Below, in pieces: positions 35,384 to 44,237 of a DNA stretch of 64,000 nt. The notes beneath the pieces were generated by a model, which saw only the letters and a list, made by a program, of their open reading frames with translations, did not search any database and was not told the DNA's origin. This DNA is from Pusillimonas sp. DMV24BSW_D (lineage in GTDB: Bacteria > Pseudomonadota > Gammaproteobacteria > Burkholderiales > Burkholderiaceae_B), in NCBI RefSeq assembly GCF_011388195.1, contig NZ_CP049990.1, positions 868,001 through 932,000 on the forward strand, in the 5' to 3' direction. The position numbers were made by a program, and so were the translations under genes. Positions within the stretch are counted from its first letter, which is position 1, and each line of letters opens with the position of its first letter.

Positions 35384-36366
35384 TTTGCGCTCCTTTTGCC
35401 GACGGTGCGGGACACGAGTCCAGCCAGGCCGTCGGGGGCGTAACGCACGATCAGAATCAAGACAACGCCCAGAACCGCTAACCAGTTGGTTGGGTCGATT
35501 GCCGCCGCGCGATCCGATAGCAGCACAAACAGAATGGCCCCGAAAATGGCGCCGTACAAGCGACCGGGCCCGCCCAGGGCAAGCATTACCAGCACGTTGG
35601 CCGACAACGTAAAGGCCAGGGAATCAAGGCCGACGATGCGGTTGATTTGTGCCGACAAGGCTCCGGCAATACCGGCGATGGCCGCTGAAATGGTGTAAAG
35701 CAGCCAAAGCCGGCGCTCAACCGGTACGCCCAGCATGCGCATGCGGGTTTGGTTTTCCCGAATGCCTTGCGCGGTTTGACCGATAGACGCGTTCACCAAT
35801 TTTTTCAATAGTGCGTAAACCAGCAGCAATACAACGCAGGCATAAACAAACCCCGTAAAACCAAAAATGTCGAATTGGAACAGGCCCAGTACGGGGTCGA
35901 CATCGTAGCCGGTGAGGCCGTCGTCGCCGTTCGTAACCGATTTGGCCACGTTGGCCAGTTCATACAATAAGCTGGCTACCGCCAGGGTAAGCATCAACTG
36001 CGTTAATCCCTGCGTACGCAGCACGGCAAACCCCGAGAGCAATCCGGCCAATCCGGCGGCGATGGCACCAACCAGCAAGCCGCTGATCGGCTCTGAGGAA
36101 ACATGCAGCGCGTAAAGCGCCGCTGCATAGGCGCCGACGCCGAAGAATGCCGCGTGCCCTAACGATTCCACACCGCCATACCCTTGAGCCAGGTCGAGCG
36201 ACAGCGCAAAAATCGCCATAATGACCACCATGGCCGCCAGCGCTAAATAGTATTCGCCGAAAATCAAGGTAAGAATGGCGGCGGCGACCAGCGCGACATC
36301 GGCCAGGTTATATCGTTGGCGGCGGAATGCGCCGACCACCAGGTTTCTGTTCGATTGAGTGTTCAT
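35380..36366 (-). CDS. Branched-chain-type ABC importer permease (LivM family)
   Basis: The 328-residue membrane protein has about nine hydrophobic segments and the LivM signature YGGVESLGHAAFFGVGAYAAA (named as the region near residues 63-83). It has a hydrophilic N-terminal tail of about 22 residues. It forms the translocation pore together with the LivH protein encoded 21 bases upstream on the minus strand. Confidence 0.93.
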   Translation of the reverse strand: MNTQSNRNLVVGAFRRQRYNLADVALVAAAILTLIFGEYYLALAAMVVIMAIFALSLDLAQGYGGVESLGHAAFFGVGAYAAALYALHVSSEPISGLLVGAIAAGLAGLLSGFAVLRTQGLTQLMLTLAVASLLYELANVAKSVTNGDDGLTGYDVDPVLGLFQFDIFGFTGFVYACVVLLLVYALLKKLVNASIGQTAQGIRENQTRMRMLGVPVERRLWLLYTISAAIAGIAGALSAQINRIVGLDSLAFTLSANVLVMLALGGPGRLYGAIFGAILFVLLSDRAAAIDPTNWLAVLGVVLILIVRYAPDGLAGLVSRTVGKRSAK

Positions 36367-36387
36367 GATGTCGTTTGCAATTCCGGG

Positions 36388-37263
36388 TTAGCCGGCACGG
36401 CCGACAAGGCCGCGCGGACGGACCAGCAGGATGGCCAGGACGGCAAGATAAATAATGAATCCACCCAGTGCGGGGATGTAATAGCGCCCCATGGTGTCAA
36501 TAAAGCCCAGCAGGAGTGCTGAATACAGGGAGCCTTTCAAGCTGCCCAGGCCGCCCACTGCCACAACGATGAGCACCAAAACCAGGTATTTCAAGCCATA
36601 GTAGGGTTCGAGCGGCAACATTTGTGTGCCCACGGCCCCACCCAACGCGGCCAGGCCGCAGCCGATGGCGAACGTGACGGAAAACACAAGCGCCACGTTA
36701 ATGCCGACGCAGCGTGCCATGCGAGGGTTATCAACGGCGGCGCGCAAGCGCGCGCCGAAAGTGGTGTACTCAAGACATAGCCATAACGCCGCTGCAACCG
36801 CCACGCTTGTACCCAATACGAACAGGCGATAAGTGGAAATGCTCATGTCGCCGAACGACAACTGGCCAATCAACGAGGGAGGAAGCGTAATGGTTTGTAT
36901 CTGGGGGCCGGCAAGGTTTTTAACCAGCGCGGTAATGACGAAAGTCATGCCGATGGTCATGAGCAGTTGCCCCAGTGGGTTTGACTTATAGACCCATTGA
37001 TACAGGGTGCGCTCCATGGCCAGGCTGATAGCCATGGTAGCAACGACACTTAACGGCAGTGCCGCAAAAAAATGCATGCCGGTTGTTTGCATTAACCACA
37101 GCGCGATGAAGCCACCGATCATGGCAAACGCGGAGTGGGTTAGATTAACAACGCGCATAACACCAAGCGTAATGGTAAGCCCTACCGAAATGAGGAAGAG
37201 CATCATCCCGTATGAAACGCCATCGATCGTCAGGATAAAGAAAGTGGAAAGCGCGTTTGGCAT
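36388..37263 (-). CDS. Branched-chain-type ABC importer permease (LivH family)
   Basis: The 291-residue membrane protein has about eight hydrophobic segments and the LivH-type region GVMRVVNLTHSAFAMIGGF (about 33-51). It is the second pore subunit of the importer. An 87-base gap with a strong hairpin separates it from the receptor gene, which would allow more receptor than permease to be made. Confidence 0.93.
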   Translation of the reverse strand: MPNALSTFFILTIDGVSYGMMLFLISVGLTITLGVMRVVNLTHSAFAMIGGFIALWLMQTTGMHFFAALPLSVVATMAISLAMERTLYQWVYKSNPLGQLLMTIGMTFVITALVKNLAGPQIQTITLPPSLIGQLSFGDMSISTYRLFVLGTSVAVAAALWLCLEYTTFGARLRAAVDNPRMARCVGINVALVFSVTFAIGCGLAALGGAVGTQMLPLEPYYGLKYLVLVLIVVAVGGLGSLKGSLYSALLLGFIDTMGRYYIPALGGFIIYLAVLAILLVRPRGLVGRAG

Positions 37264-37308
37264 GGAGCGACTCGTTGGACTGGGCGTCGGGAAGGAAAGC
37301 GGAAGGTA

Positions 37309-37340
37309 AGCTGCGGCCCCGGTTGTTGGGGGCCGCAGCT
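37309..37340 (-). other. Strong intercistronic hairpin between receptor and permease genes
   Basis: AGCTGCGGCCCC (37309-37320) and GGGGCCGCAGCT (37329-37340) form a perfect 12-base, GC-rich stem with an eight-base loop. It starts about ten bases after the receptor stop codon and has no T-run. Such hairpins in importer operons protect the upstream receptor message from 3' decay or cause partial termination. Confidence 0.75.
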
Positions 37341-37350
37341 ACGGCATGGT

Positions 37351-38550
37351 TTATTTCTTTTGCATTGCATGCCAGGGTTCTACGACATTTTCGTAGGTGA
37401 AGATGGGAACGTTGCCCATTAAGCCGCCTTCAACGGGTTTCACTTCGCGAATGTAGATGTTTTGCGTGATTTCGCGCGTTTCAGGGTCGATTGAAACAGG
37501 GCCGCGAGGGCTGTCCCAGCTGTAGCCTTTAACGGCGGCCATGGCCGCTTCACCGTCTTTCTTGCCGTCGGTTGCCTTGATCATTTCAGCAATAACGTGC
37601 ATGGCGTCGTAAGCACCCATCGAGGCCAGGCTGGGGATGGCGTCGGGGCCGAACTGCGCTTTATAGCGTTTGACGAAGTCTTTGTTTTCGGGGGTGTCGA
37701 GGTAAGGCGAGTAGTTCAGTGCGGTGATGATGCCCGCTGCCGACTTGCCAATGGCGGGCAGGTCGGATTCCTGGGTTTCAGCGCCGGCATACAGCGTAAT
37801 GCCTTCGTCGCCCAGACCACGTGCCTGGAATGCCTTGATGAAACCTGCAGACATCGGCCCGACCGGCATGAACATGAACACGTGCTTAACACCGGAGTCG
37901 GCGACGCGCTGCAAGTAGGTTGAGAAGTCGGTGGTACCCAGTGGCACTTTGATGTTTTCGAGGATTTTGCCGCCCTGCTCGGTAAAAGCGGTGTCGAACG
38001 CGTTGGCAATATCGGTGCCGGGCGCGTAGTCGGCCGTGACAGAGACGGCTTCACGGGCGCCTTGTTCGTAAGCCCATTTCATGAGTGGCACACAGTACGC
38101 CCAGGAGGTATAGCCGACCCGAACAAAATACGGGGTTTTGTCGGTAATGCTGGAAGTTGCGCCGTTAATGAATACGTAAGGCGTTTTGGTTTGGTCAACG
38201 ACATCGGCAGTGCCCATAACTGTGGGTGTAAATACGCCGCCGGTCAGGTATTGAACCTTGTCGCGAATAACAAGTTCTTGAGCCAACTGACGGGCGCGCT
38301 GCGGGTTCACACCCCCTTCATCGCGCTTCTCGATGACAATGGTGTGATCGCCGACTTTTCCGCCGGTTTCGGCCATGAACATTTCCACGCCGCGGTCATA
38401 CTCCTGGCCCCACCATGAGTACGTACCGGAATACTGGCTTAATAGGCCAACCTTGATTTCATCGGCCTGCACGGCGGAAGCAAACAATGAGCCGACAACG
38501 GCCAGTGCTGCGGTACCGATGGTTAATCGTTTACCAAGAAAAGAGGGCAT
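37351..38550 (-). CDS. Branched-chain-type ABC importer substrate-binding protein (LivK family)
   Basis: The ATG at 38550 (MPSFLGKRLTIGTAAL) gives 399 residues with a Sec signal peptide cleaved after SAVQA; GGAG lies upstream. The mature protein begins DEIKVGLLSQYSGTYSWWGQEYDRG, the periplasmic-binding fold type I of LivK/AmiC-like receptors, several of which bind aromatic acids or amides. It is the first gene of a five-gene minus-strand operon (receptor, LivH, LivM, LivG, LivF) that converges on the extradiol dioxygenase genes. The ligand is unknown. Confidence 0.9.
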   Translation of the reverse strand: MPSFLGKRLTIGTAALAVVGSLFASAVQADEIKVGLLSQYSGTYSWWGQEYDRGVEMFMAETGGKVGDHTIVIEKRDEGGVNPQRARQLAQELVIRDKVQYLTGGVFTPTVMGTADVVDQTKTPYVFINGATSSITDKTPYFVRVGYTSWAYCVPLMKWAYEQGAREAVSVTADYAPGTDIANAFDTAFTEQGGKILENIKVPLGTTDFSTYLQRVADSGVKHVFMFMPVGPMSAGFIKAFQARGLGDEGITLYAGAETQESDLPAIGKSAAGIITALNYSPYLDTPENKDFVKRYKAQFGPDAIPSLASMGAYDAMHVIAEMIKATDGKKDGEAAMAAVKGYSWDSPRGPVSIDPETREITQNIYIREVKPVEGGLMGNVPIFTYENVVEPWHAMQKK

Positions 38551-38586
38551 GACGCATCTCCGAATGTAGTTATTGATGTCAATGAC

Positions 38587-38604
38587 TTCCAAATTACTTT
38601 GGAA
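38587..38604. promoter_or_regulatory. Inverted repeat upstream of the LivK-type gene
   Basis: TTCCAAA (38587-38593), TTAC, TTTGGAA (38598-38604) is a perfect seven-base dyad 37 bases before the receptor start. It may be an operator for the importer operon. It is not the GGATCCC palindrome seen at the gntR/dioxygenase promoters. Confidence 0.4.
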
Positions 38605-38850
38605 CGTCTTCTATCCTTGCACCAGATAGATTGAATAACCAGTGCTAATCATCACCTTACCTAGTCGTTATAGTTATATTTAAATAATTTAATCAGGTTT
38701 CCGTACTTTTGAGGATGGCATAGAAAAGCGGGTCATGTCGGTGGCCGTGCCATGGGACGCTGTACCGGCAAGCTTGGCGTAACCCCGCAGTGTGGCAGTA
38801 GAATGCAGCCTTTGAAGTAAAGCAGTAGTTTGACCCGGAGTGCTGGAACA

Positions 38851-39705
38851 ATGAAAGTCGACAAGCTTGAATACGATCAAAACGGCTATGGGCTGGATAT
38901 TTTGCGGGCGGAAGTGAATTACCGGCCGGCCTGGGGTGAACGAAGCGCAGTGTTTCGGGAAAAGGCGCGTTGCTTGCTGGACGTGTCATACGGGCATGGT
39001 AGCCGCGGCACGCTCGACTGCTTTCTTGCCGATAATGGCTTACACGCTCCGACATTGATTTTTATTCATGGCGGTTATTGGCATAAGGGCGATAAATCGT
39101 TCTATAGCTATGTGGCCGAACCATTTGTGGCGCGCGGCGTGTCGTGCATTACCATCAATTATGACTTCTGCCCGAATGTGCGCATGACCGACATTGTGCA
39201 GCAAGTGAGGGTGGCGATGGCCTGGATCTGGCGCAATGCTGAGGCGCTGGGCGTATCGCGCAAGTTGTTTGTATCCGGCCATTCGGCGGGCGGGCATTTA
39301 ACCGCCATGATGATGGCCACCGATTGGGCGTCGTACGACTCCAACCTGCCGTCCAGTTTGTTTCTTGGAGCGATTCCGGTTTCGGGCTTGCATGATTTGC
39401 GGCCGCTGGTGGATATTCCGTTAAATGATGTGTTGCGGATGGATGTAGAAGAAGCGGCTGCGATCAGCCCGGTGAGTCTGCCGCTACGCAGCAATGCGCC
39501 TCAACTGGTGGTGTGCGGCCAGGCGGAGTCGGACGCTTTCAATGCGCAGTCCGACTTATATGTCTCAACGTTTGAAAGCCCCGATCGCCGGCTGGAGCGT
39601 TACGCTGTTCCGGGGGCGAATCATTTCGATGTCATGAATGCCTTTGCCGATCCTGAACATCCGTTTTTTCAGAAAATGCTGGCTTTGATCACGGCTCGGG
39701 GCTGA
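38851..39705 (+). CDS. Alpha/beta hydrolase, arylformamidase (kynurenine formamidase)-like
   Basis: The ATG at 38851 (MKVDKLEYDQNGYG) gives 284 residues. The oxyanion-hole motif HGGYW (73-77) and the nucleophile elbow GHSAG (143-147, S145) identify an alpha/beta hydrolase of the BNA7/arylformamidase type; the catalytic histidine is probably in PGANHFD near the C-terminus. It could hydrolyse N-formylkynurenine or a carboxylic ester or amide. Its 3' end overlaps the convergent alcohol dehydrogenase by 17 bases. No kynureninase or tryptophan dioxygenase gene is nearby, so a xenobiotic ester is also possible. Confidence 0.82.
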   Translation: MKVDKLEYDQNGYGLDILRAEVNYRPAWGERSAVFREKARCLLDVSYGHGSRGTLDCFLADNGLHAPTLIFIHGGYWHKGDKSFYSYVAEPFVARGVSCITINYDFCPNVRMTDIVQQVRVAMAWIWRNAEALGVSRKLFVSGHSAGGHLTAMMMATDWASYDSNLPSSLFLGAIPVSGLHDLRPLVDIPLNDVLRMDVEEAAAISPVSLPLRSNAPQLVVCGQAESDAFNAQSDLYVSTFESPDRRLERYAVPGANHFDVMNAFADPEHPFFQKMLALITARG

Positions 39706-40801
39706 TGCGGATAACTGGTTTGATGGTGGTGCCGGCATGCATGTCTGCCATGGCCTGGTTAATGTCGGCAAAGTCATAAAAGCGAATGAGTTTGTCGAAC
39801 GGAAAGCGGCCTTGCTTGTATAGCTCGATAAGCTTCGGGATAAAAATTTCGGGTACGCTGTCACCTTGGTGGATGCCTCGTACAGAGCGACCGCCGCGCA
39901 CCAGGTCAAGAATATTGGCGTGAATGTCGGCCCCAGAAACAGTATTCACCAAACCGCATACACCAAAGGCGGCCAGTGCTGCCACTGCCTGCTTAATGAG
40001 ACCGTCATGGCCGGTGGTGTCGAGGATGGCATTGAACCCCTGTGGGGCAATGGCTTGCAGTTGGCTCAGCAGGTCGCCGTCGGTGCTCTTTAACGTATGG
40101 GTTGCGCCTAATTGTTCGGCTAATGCCAGCCGATTCGCCTGCAGGTCAACTGCCACAATGGTGGCGGCACCCGCCACTTGGGCGGCCATGACACCGGCCA
40201 ACCCAACAGAGCCGCTTCCCAGTACAGCGACGCGATCGCCTGCACCTACTTTAAGTGAGTTAATCATCGCCCCTGCGCCCGTTTGAATACCGCAGCCTAG
40301 CGGGCCAAGCAATGATAATGGCAACGTGCGGTCAACCGGAACGACATTACGCTCTGTGCAGATGCTATAGCCGGCAAACGACGACTGGCCGAAAAAATGA
40401 CTGTGAATCACTTCGCCGTTGCAGCGTAGTGCGGTGGAGCCATCGGCACGCGCGCCTGAAAAGGCGTGTCGGCGCAGGAACTGGCAGTAGGCTGCATGGC
40501 CTTGGGTGCAATTGGGGCACGCGCCGCATGAGTCGAATGTAATCACCACGTGATCGCCTGGTTGCACTTTTTTGACTGATCTTCCCACTCGTTCTACCAC
40601 CCCCGCGCCTTCATGGCCCAACACAATAGGTTTGGGCACACGGTCGGGGGCGTTGCGCATGTGCAAGTCACTATGGCAAATGCCGGTTGCCACAATGCGA
40701 ACCAGTACTTCGTTGTCGCGCGGGTCTTCAAGCTCAAGCGTTTCAAGGGAGAAGGGCTGCCCCGTAATGCGACTAACCGCTGCCGTGATGGTTGTGCTCA
40801 T
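39689..40801 (-). CDS. Zinc-dependent aryl-alcohol dehydrogenase (MDR family)
   Basis: The 370-residue enzyme is an NAD-dependent medium-chain dehydrogenase. Catalytic zinc ligands C42 (TGICHSDLH) and H63-E64 (LGHEGAG), the four structural-zinc cysteines C92, C95, C98 and C106, and the cofactor motif LGSGSVGLAGV (about 194-204) are all present. The sequence style matches benzyl-alcohol dehydrogenases such as XylB. It lies close to the tph operon and could oxidise hydroxymethyl-aromatics, duplicating the SDR encoded at 49280, but it is a separate minus-strand gene divergent from a nitrilase. Confidence 0.88.
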   Translation of the reverse strand: MSTTITAAVSRITGQPFSLETLELEDPRDNEVLVRIVATGICHSDLHMRNAPDRVPKPIVLGHEGAGVVERVGRSVKKVQPGDHVVITFDSCGACPNCTQGHAAYCQFLRRHAFSGARADGSTALRCNGEVIHSHFFGQSSFAGYSICTERNVVPVDRTLPLSLLGPLGCGIQTGAGAMINSLKVGAGDRVAVLGSGSVGLAGVMAAQVAGAATIVAVDLQANRLALAEQLGATHTLKSTDGDLLSQLQAIAPQGFNAILDTTGHDGLIKQAVAALAAFGVCGLVNTVSGADIHANILDLVRGGRSVRGIHQGDSVPEIFIPKLIELYKQGRFPFDKLIRFYDFADINQAMADMHAGTTIKPVIRISPEP

Positions 40802-40805
40802 AATC

Positions 40806-40834
40806 TTGTTTAAGTCTCTTAAATGGGTTATATG
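40806..40834 (+). promoter_or_regulatory. Candidate nitrilase promoter
   Basis: TTGTTT (40806-40811), a 17-base spacer and TATATG (40829-40834) lie in the 98-base gap between the divergent alcohol dehydrogenase and nitrilase genes. A second pair (TTGTTA, TATAGC with a 16-base spacer) lies closer to the start at 40900. Neither is strong. Confidence 0.3.
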
Positions 40835-40899
40835 CTAGTGCAATATTGTTATAAAACGCGTGCAATGTATAGCACGGTGCTCATCCCAAAGGAGGCAAA

Positions 40900-41928
40900 A
40901 TGGCTGATACTTTTCCGAAATTTCGTGCGGCGGCAGTGCATGCGGCATCGGTATTCCTGAACCGGGAAGCTTCAATTGAAAAGGCATGTCGCTTAATTGA
41001 GGAATCGGCCGAGCAGGGCGCGGACTTGGTGGCGTTTCCCGAAACCTTTGTGCCTGGGTATCCGTTCTGGATCTGGACGCATACGCCTACGCGGGGTGCG
41101 CCACTGTATTACGAGCTTTTCACAAACAGTGTTGAAGTGGGCACCGAAGCCACCGACCGCATCGGCGCGGCGGCCCGACGTGCCGGTGTGTATGTGGTGC
41201 TGGGCGTATCGGAACGCGATGGCGGTACGCTGTACAACACCCAACTGTATTTCGATCGCACCGGTGCCATTATGGGGCGGCATCGCAAACTGCAGCCCAC
41301 GCACGTTGAGCGCACTATCTGGGGCCGCGGGGATGGCTCCGATCTTCCCGTATTCGATACGGATATTGGCCGAATGGGTGGGTTGATTTGTTGGGAACAC
41401 ACCATGGATCTTGCGCGTTATGCGCTCATTAGCCAGCGCCAGCAAATTCATATCGGGTGCTGGCCCGGTATTTCGGCGCTCACGCACGATCCCAATTCCG
41501 GTTTCTTTAACAACGTAGTGGAAACGGCGGCACGCTACCATGCCTGGGCGGGGCAATGCTTTGTGGTGAATGCCAGTTCGCGGATTGATGATGAGGTGCT
41601 CAAGCGGCTTGACTTGGTTGACCAGCCGGACATGATTCGCACGGGCGGTGGCTGGAGCGCGATTGTGTCGCCAACCGGACGTATGTTGGCCGGGCCGAAT
41701 ACCGATGACGAAACCATCCTGGTTGCCGATGTGGACTTATCTGAAATAGTGTTCCTGAAGTATGCATGCGATTCGGCGGGGCATTATTCGCGACCCGACA
41801 TGTTGCGATTGGCTACTAACTTAACGCCGCAGCCGGTTACGCAACCGTTTGGAGTACAGGGCTCTGCATGGACCGAGGTAGCGGTTGTGAAAACTGAGAT
41901 GAACAAAATCGAGGAGGATGCCACGTAA
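40900..41928 (+). CDS. Nitrilase
   Basis: The 342-residue enzyme has the nitrilase catalytic triad E48 (FPETF), K130 (HRKLQPTHVE) and C164 (GLICWEH). The CWEH context and the overall length fit true nitrilases that convert nitriles to carboxylic acid plus ammonia, rather than carbamoylases or amidases. AAAGGAGG precedes the ATG. The stop is two bases before the IclR-type element at 41931 that serves the next operon. Given the neighbours, an aromatic nitrile such as a cyanobenzoate is a reasonable but untested substrate. Confidence 0.9.
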   Translation: MADTFPKFRAAAVHAASVFLNREASIEKACRLIEESAEQGADLVAFPETFVPGYPFWIWTHTPTRGAPLYYELFTNSVEVGTEATDRIGAAARRAGVYVVLGVSERDGGTLYNTQLYFDRTGAIMGRHRKLQPTHVERTIWGRGDGSDLPVFDTDIGRMGGLICWEHTMDLARYALISQRQQIHIGCWPGISALTHDPNSGFFNNVVETAARYHAWAGQCFVVNASSRIDDEVLKRLDLVDQPDMIRTGGGWSAIVSPTGRMLAGPNTDDETILVADVDLSEIVFLKYACDSAGHYSRPDMLRLATNLTPQPVTQPFGVQGSAWTEVAVVKTEMNKIEEDAT

Positions 41929-41930
41929 GA

Positions 41931-41944
41931 TTGTTCGCATAGCG
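41931..41944 (+). promoter_or_regulatory. IclR-type operator candidate, importer copy
   Basis: TTGTTCGCATAGCG matches TTGTGCGCATAGCG (47538-47525, minus strand) in 13 of 14 positions. It is 20 bases upstream of the -35 of the importer promoter, a position typical for an activator site. Confidence 0.55.
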
Positions 41945-41963
41945 CATAAATGTTCCGAAATCG

Positions 41964-41993
41964 TTGACACTAAAAAGTGGCGAAACATACACT
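41964..41993 (+). promoter_or_regulatory. Candidate promoter of the ABC importer operon
   Basis: A perfect TTGACA (41964-41969), an 18-base spacer and TACACT (41988-41993) precede the receptor gene at 42110. The weak -10 would fit dependence on an activator bound to the element at 41931-41944. Confidence 0.5.
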
Positions 41994-42109
41994 TTGAACC
42001 TGTTAGCGCCCCCTGAAGCACGAGCTATACGATAGAAGTACGACAAGAATAGACACTATTTGAGGGCGATTAGCGGTATTGAACTTAAATAAATTGAGGA
42101 GACACATTT

Positions 42110-43267
42110 ATGCGACGCAAATTTTCATTACGTTTGCTAGCTGCAACTGCACTGACTTTCACCTCTGTTGGGGCGTATGCTGCCGACGACGTGAAAGTCG
42201 GGCTGATGTTGCCATATTCCGGGACGTTCGCGGAGTTAGGTCAGAATATTACTAATGGTTTTAAGCTGGCGATTGATCAGAAGGGTGGAAAAATCGCAGG
42301 CCGGACCATTGAGTATGTCGAGTTGGACGATGAGTCGGCTCCTGCGAAGGCAAATGAGAACGCTAATAAATTGATCCGTCGCGACAATGTCGATGTGCTT
42401 GTGGGTACGGTACATTCTGGTGTTGCGTTAACGATGGCGCGCGTGGCCAAGAACACGGGTGCGCTAATGATTATTCCCAATGCTGGCGCAAACGAGTTAA
42501 CTGGTGCCTTATGTTCACCAAACATCTTCAGAGCTTCTTTCTCTAATTGGCAAGCTGGCTATGCAGTTGGTGCGCTAATGGCTCAAAAACATAAAACCGC
42601 TGTTTCTTTGGCGTGGAATTACGCAGCCGGAGACGAGCAAACAGCGGGCTTCAAGGAAGCCTTCGAGGCTGGTGGCGGTAAGGTGTTGAAGCATCTGTCT
42701 CTTCCTTTCCCCAATACTGAGTTCCAGCCATTGCTCACGGAAATTGCAACACTTCAACCCGATGCCGTTTATGCATTTGTGGCAGGCGCTGCTCAGGTGA
42801 AATTAACAAAAGACTACGAAGCATCGGGCTTGAAAGACAAGATCCCTTTATATGGTGCATTCCTCACAGAGGGTACGCTCGAGGCGCAGGGAAGTTCTGC
42901 ACAGGGGATGCTGACGGCATTGCATTACGCCGATGGCTTGGACAATCCCAAAAATCAGGCCTTTATCGAGGCATACAAGAAGGCTCATGGCGAAACTCCT
43001 GATGTGTTTGCGGTACAGGGTTATGATTCTGCGCAGTTGTTCATCGCGGGCCTTGAGGCAGTCAACGGCGATACCTCCAAGAAAGAAGACATGATTCGCG
43101 CGATGGAAAACGCCAAGCTTGATAGTCCCCGCGGGCCTCTGTCATTTTCCAAATCGCATAACCCTGTCATGAATATGTATATTCGTGAAGCACGTGGTGA
43201 TCAGAATGTCATGGTGGGTATTGCGGTGGAAGCGCTGGCTGACCCTTCGCCTGATTGCAAACGGTAA
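42110..43267 (+). CDS. Branched-chain-type ABC substrate-binding protein next to the tph operon
   Basis: The 385-residue protein has a Sec signal peptide (MRRKFSLRLLAATAL, cleavage after GAYA) and a mature start DDVKVGLMLPYSGTFAELGQN, the type I periplasmic-binding fold. GAGGAG is placed well before the ATG. It heads a five-gene plus-strand importer unit and shares a candidate operator with the P450-tph operon, so terephthalate, p-toluate or another benzoate is the most likely ligand. This would differ from the tripartite tricarboxylate-type TphC system of Comamonas. Its base composition is more AT-rich than the equivalent genes at 33931-38550. Confidence 0.88.
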   Translation: MRRKFSLRLLAATALTFTSVGAYAADDVKVGLMLPYSGTFAELGQNITNGFKLAIDQKGGKIAGRTIEYVELDDESAPAKANENANKLIRRDNVDVLVGTVHSGVALTMARVAKNTGALMIIPNAGANELTGALCSPNIFRASFSNWQAGYAVGALMAQKHKTAVSLAWNYAAGDEQTAGFKEAFEAGGGKVLKHLSLPFPNTEFQPLLTEIATLQPDAVYAFVAGAAQVKLTKDYEASGLKDKIPLYGAFLTEGTLEAQGSSAQGMLTALHYADGLDNPKNQAFIEAYKKAHGETPDVFAVQGYDSAQLFIAGLEAVNGDTSKKEDMIRAMENAKLDSPRGPLSFSKSHNPVMNMYIREARGDQNVMVGIAVEALADPSPDCKR

Positions 43268-43295
43268 CACCTTAACGGCTACTCCTTGACAAGCG

Positions 43296-43330
43296 GCCGT
43301 CTTAAAACGGCGGTCGTTTGTCTTTTTGTT
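43296..43330 (+). other. Hairpin with T-rich tail between receptor and permease genes
   Basis: GCCGT (43296-43300) and ACGGC (43307-43311) form a short stem with a six-base loop, followed by a T-rich stretch to about 43330. It may cause partial termination after the receptor gene, the usual way to make excess receptor. Confidence 0.45.
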
Positions 43331-43367
43331 TGCTTGAAACACCCGATTAAAAATCGAAGAATCTATT

Positions 43368-44237
43368 ATGGATATATTGTTAGGGTCACTATTAATCCAG
43401 GCATTGAACGCAATTCAGTATGGATTGCTTTTGTTTCTAATAGCAAGTGGCCTTACGCTCATATTTGGTGTAATGGGCGTCATTAATATTGCGCATGGCA
43501 GTTTCTATATGATGGGTGCATATTTTGCGTTCACCATAACAGGCCTTACAGGAAATTTTTTCGTCGCAGTATTATTGGGCGCAATTTTAAGCGTCATCAT
43601 TGGTGCTCTTCTGGAGTGGGCATTATTCAAGCACCTTTATAAAAGAGATCACCTTGAGCAGGTTCTTTTGAGCTATGGCTTGATTTTGATATTTGAAGAG
43701 CTGCGCAGCATTTTCGTCGGTGACGAAGTTCACTCCATCGATGTCCCCGCTTGGCTGAATTTCTCCATACCGCTCGGAGACATTATGTCTTACCCGTTCT
43801 ATCGCCTGTTTATGTCCGGGGTGTGCGTTCTGGTCGCCATTGGTATGTATATATTAATTAACCGAACGCGCATCGGGTCGATGATTCGAGCGGGGGCGAC
43901 AAATAGTGGTATGGCTGAAGTTCTGGGAGTCAATATCAGCATGGTCAATCGTCTCGTGTTTTCTCTCGGGGTCGGGCTTGCCGCGTTTGCGGGCATGATC
44001 AACGCGCCGGCCTCGGCGGTTGCGCCAGGGATGGGCATGGAAGTGTTGATTGTGAGTTTTGTCGTGGTTGTGATTGGGGGAATCGGTTCTGTTTGGGGTG
44101 CCTTGTTTGCGGCTATGGTCATTGCATTTGCAGACACTTTTGGCAGCGTATTTTTCCCGAGTGTGGCGGGGATGCTGACATACATAATTATGGCCATGGT
44201 TTTATTGTGGCGACCTGAAGGAATTTTTAAGCGGTGA
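43368..44237 (+). CDS. ABC importer permease (LivH family)
   Basis: The 289-residue membrane protein has about eight hydrophobic segments and the LivH-type GVMGVINIAHGSFYMMGAYF region (about 36-55). It forms the pore of the importer with the next gene, whose GTG start overlaps the TGA stop here. The coding sequence is visibly AT-rich compared with the LivH gene at 36388. Confidence 0.93.
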   Translation: MDILLGSLLIQALNAIQYGLLLFLIASGLTLIFGVMGVINIAHGSFYMMGAYFAFTITGLTGNFFVAVLLGAILSVIIGALLEWALFKHLYKRDHLEQVLLSYGLILIFEELRSIFVGDEVHSIDVPAWLNFSIPLGDIMSYPFYRLFMSGVCVLVAIGMYILINRTRIGSMIRAGATNSGMAEVLGVNISMVNRLVFSLGVGLAAFAGMINAPASAVAPGMGMEVLIVSFVVVVIGGIGSVWGALFAAMVIAFADTFGSVFFPSVAGMLTYIIMAMVLLWRPEGIFKR

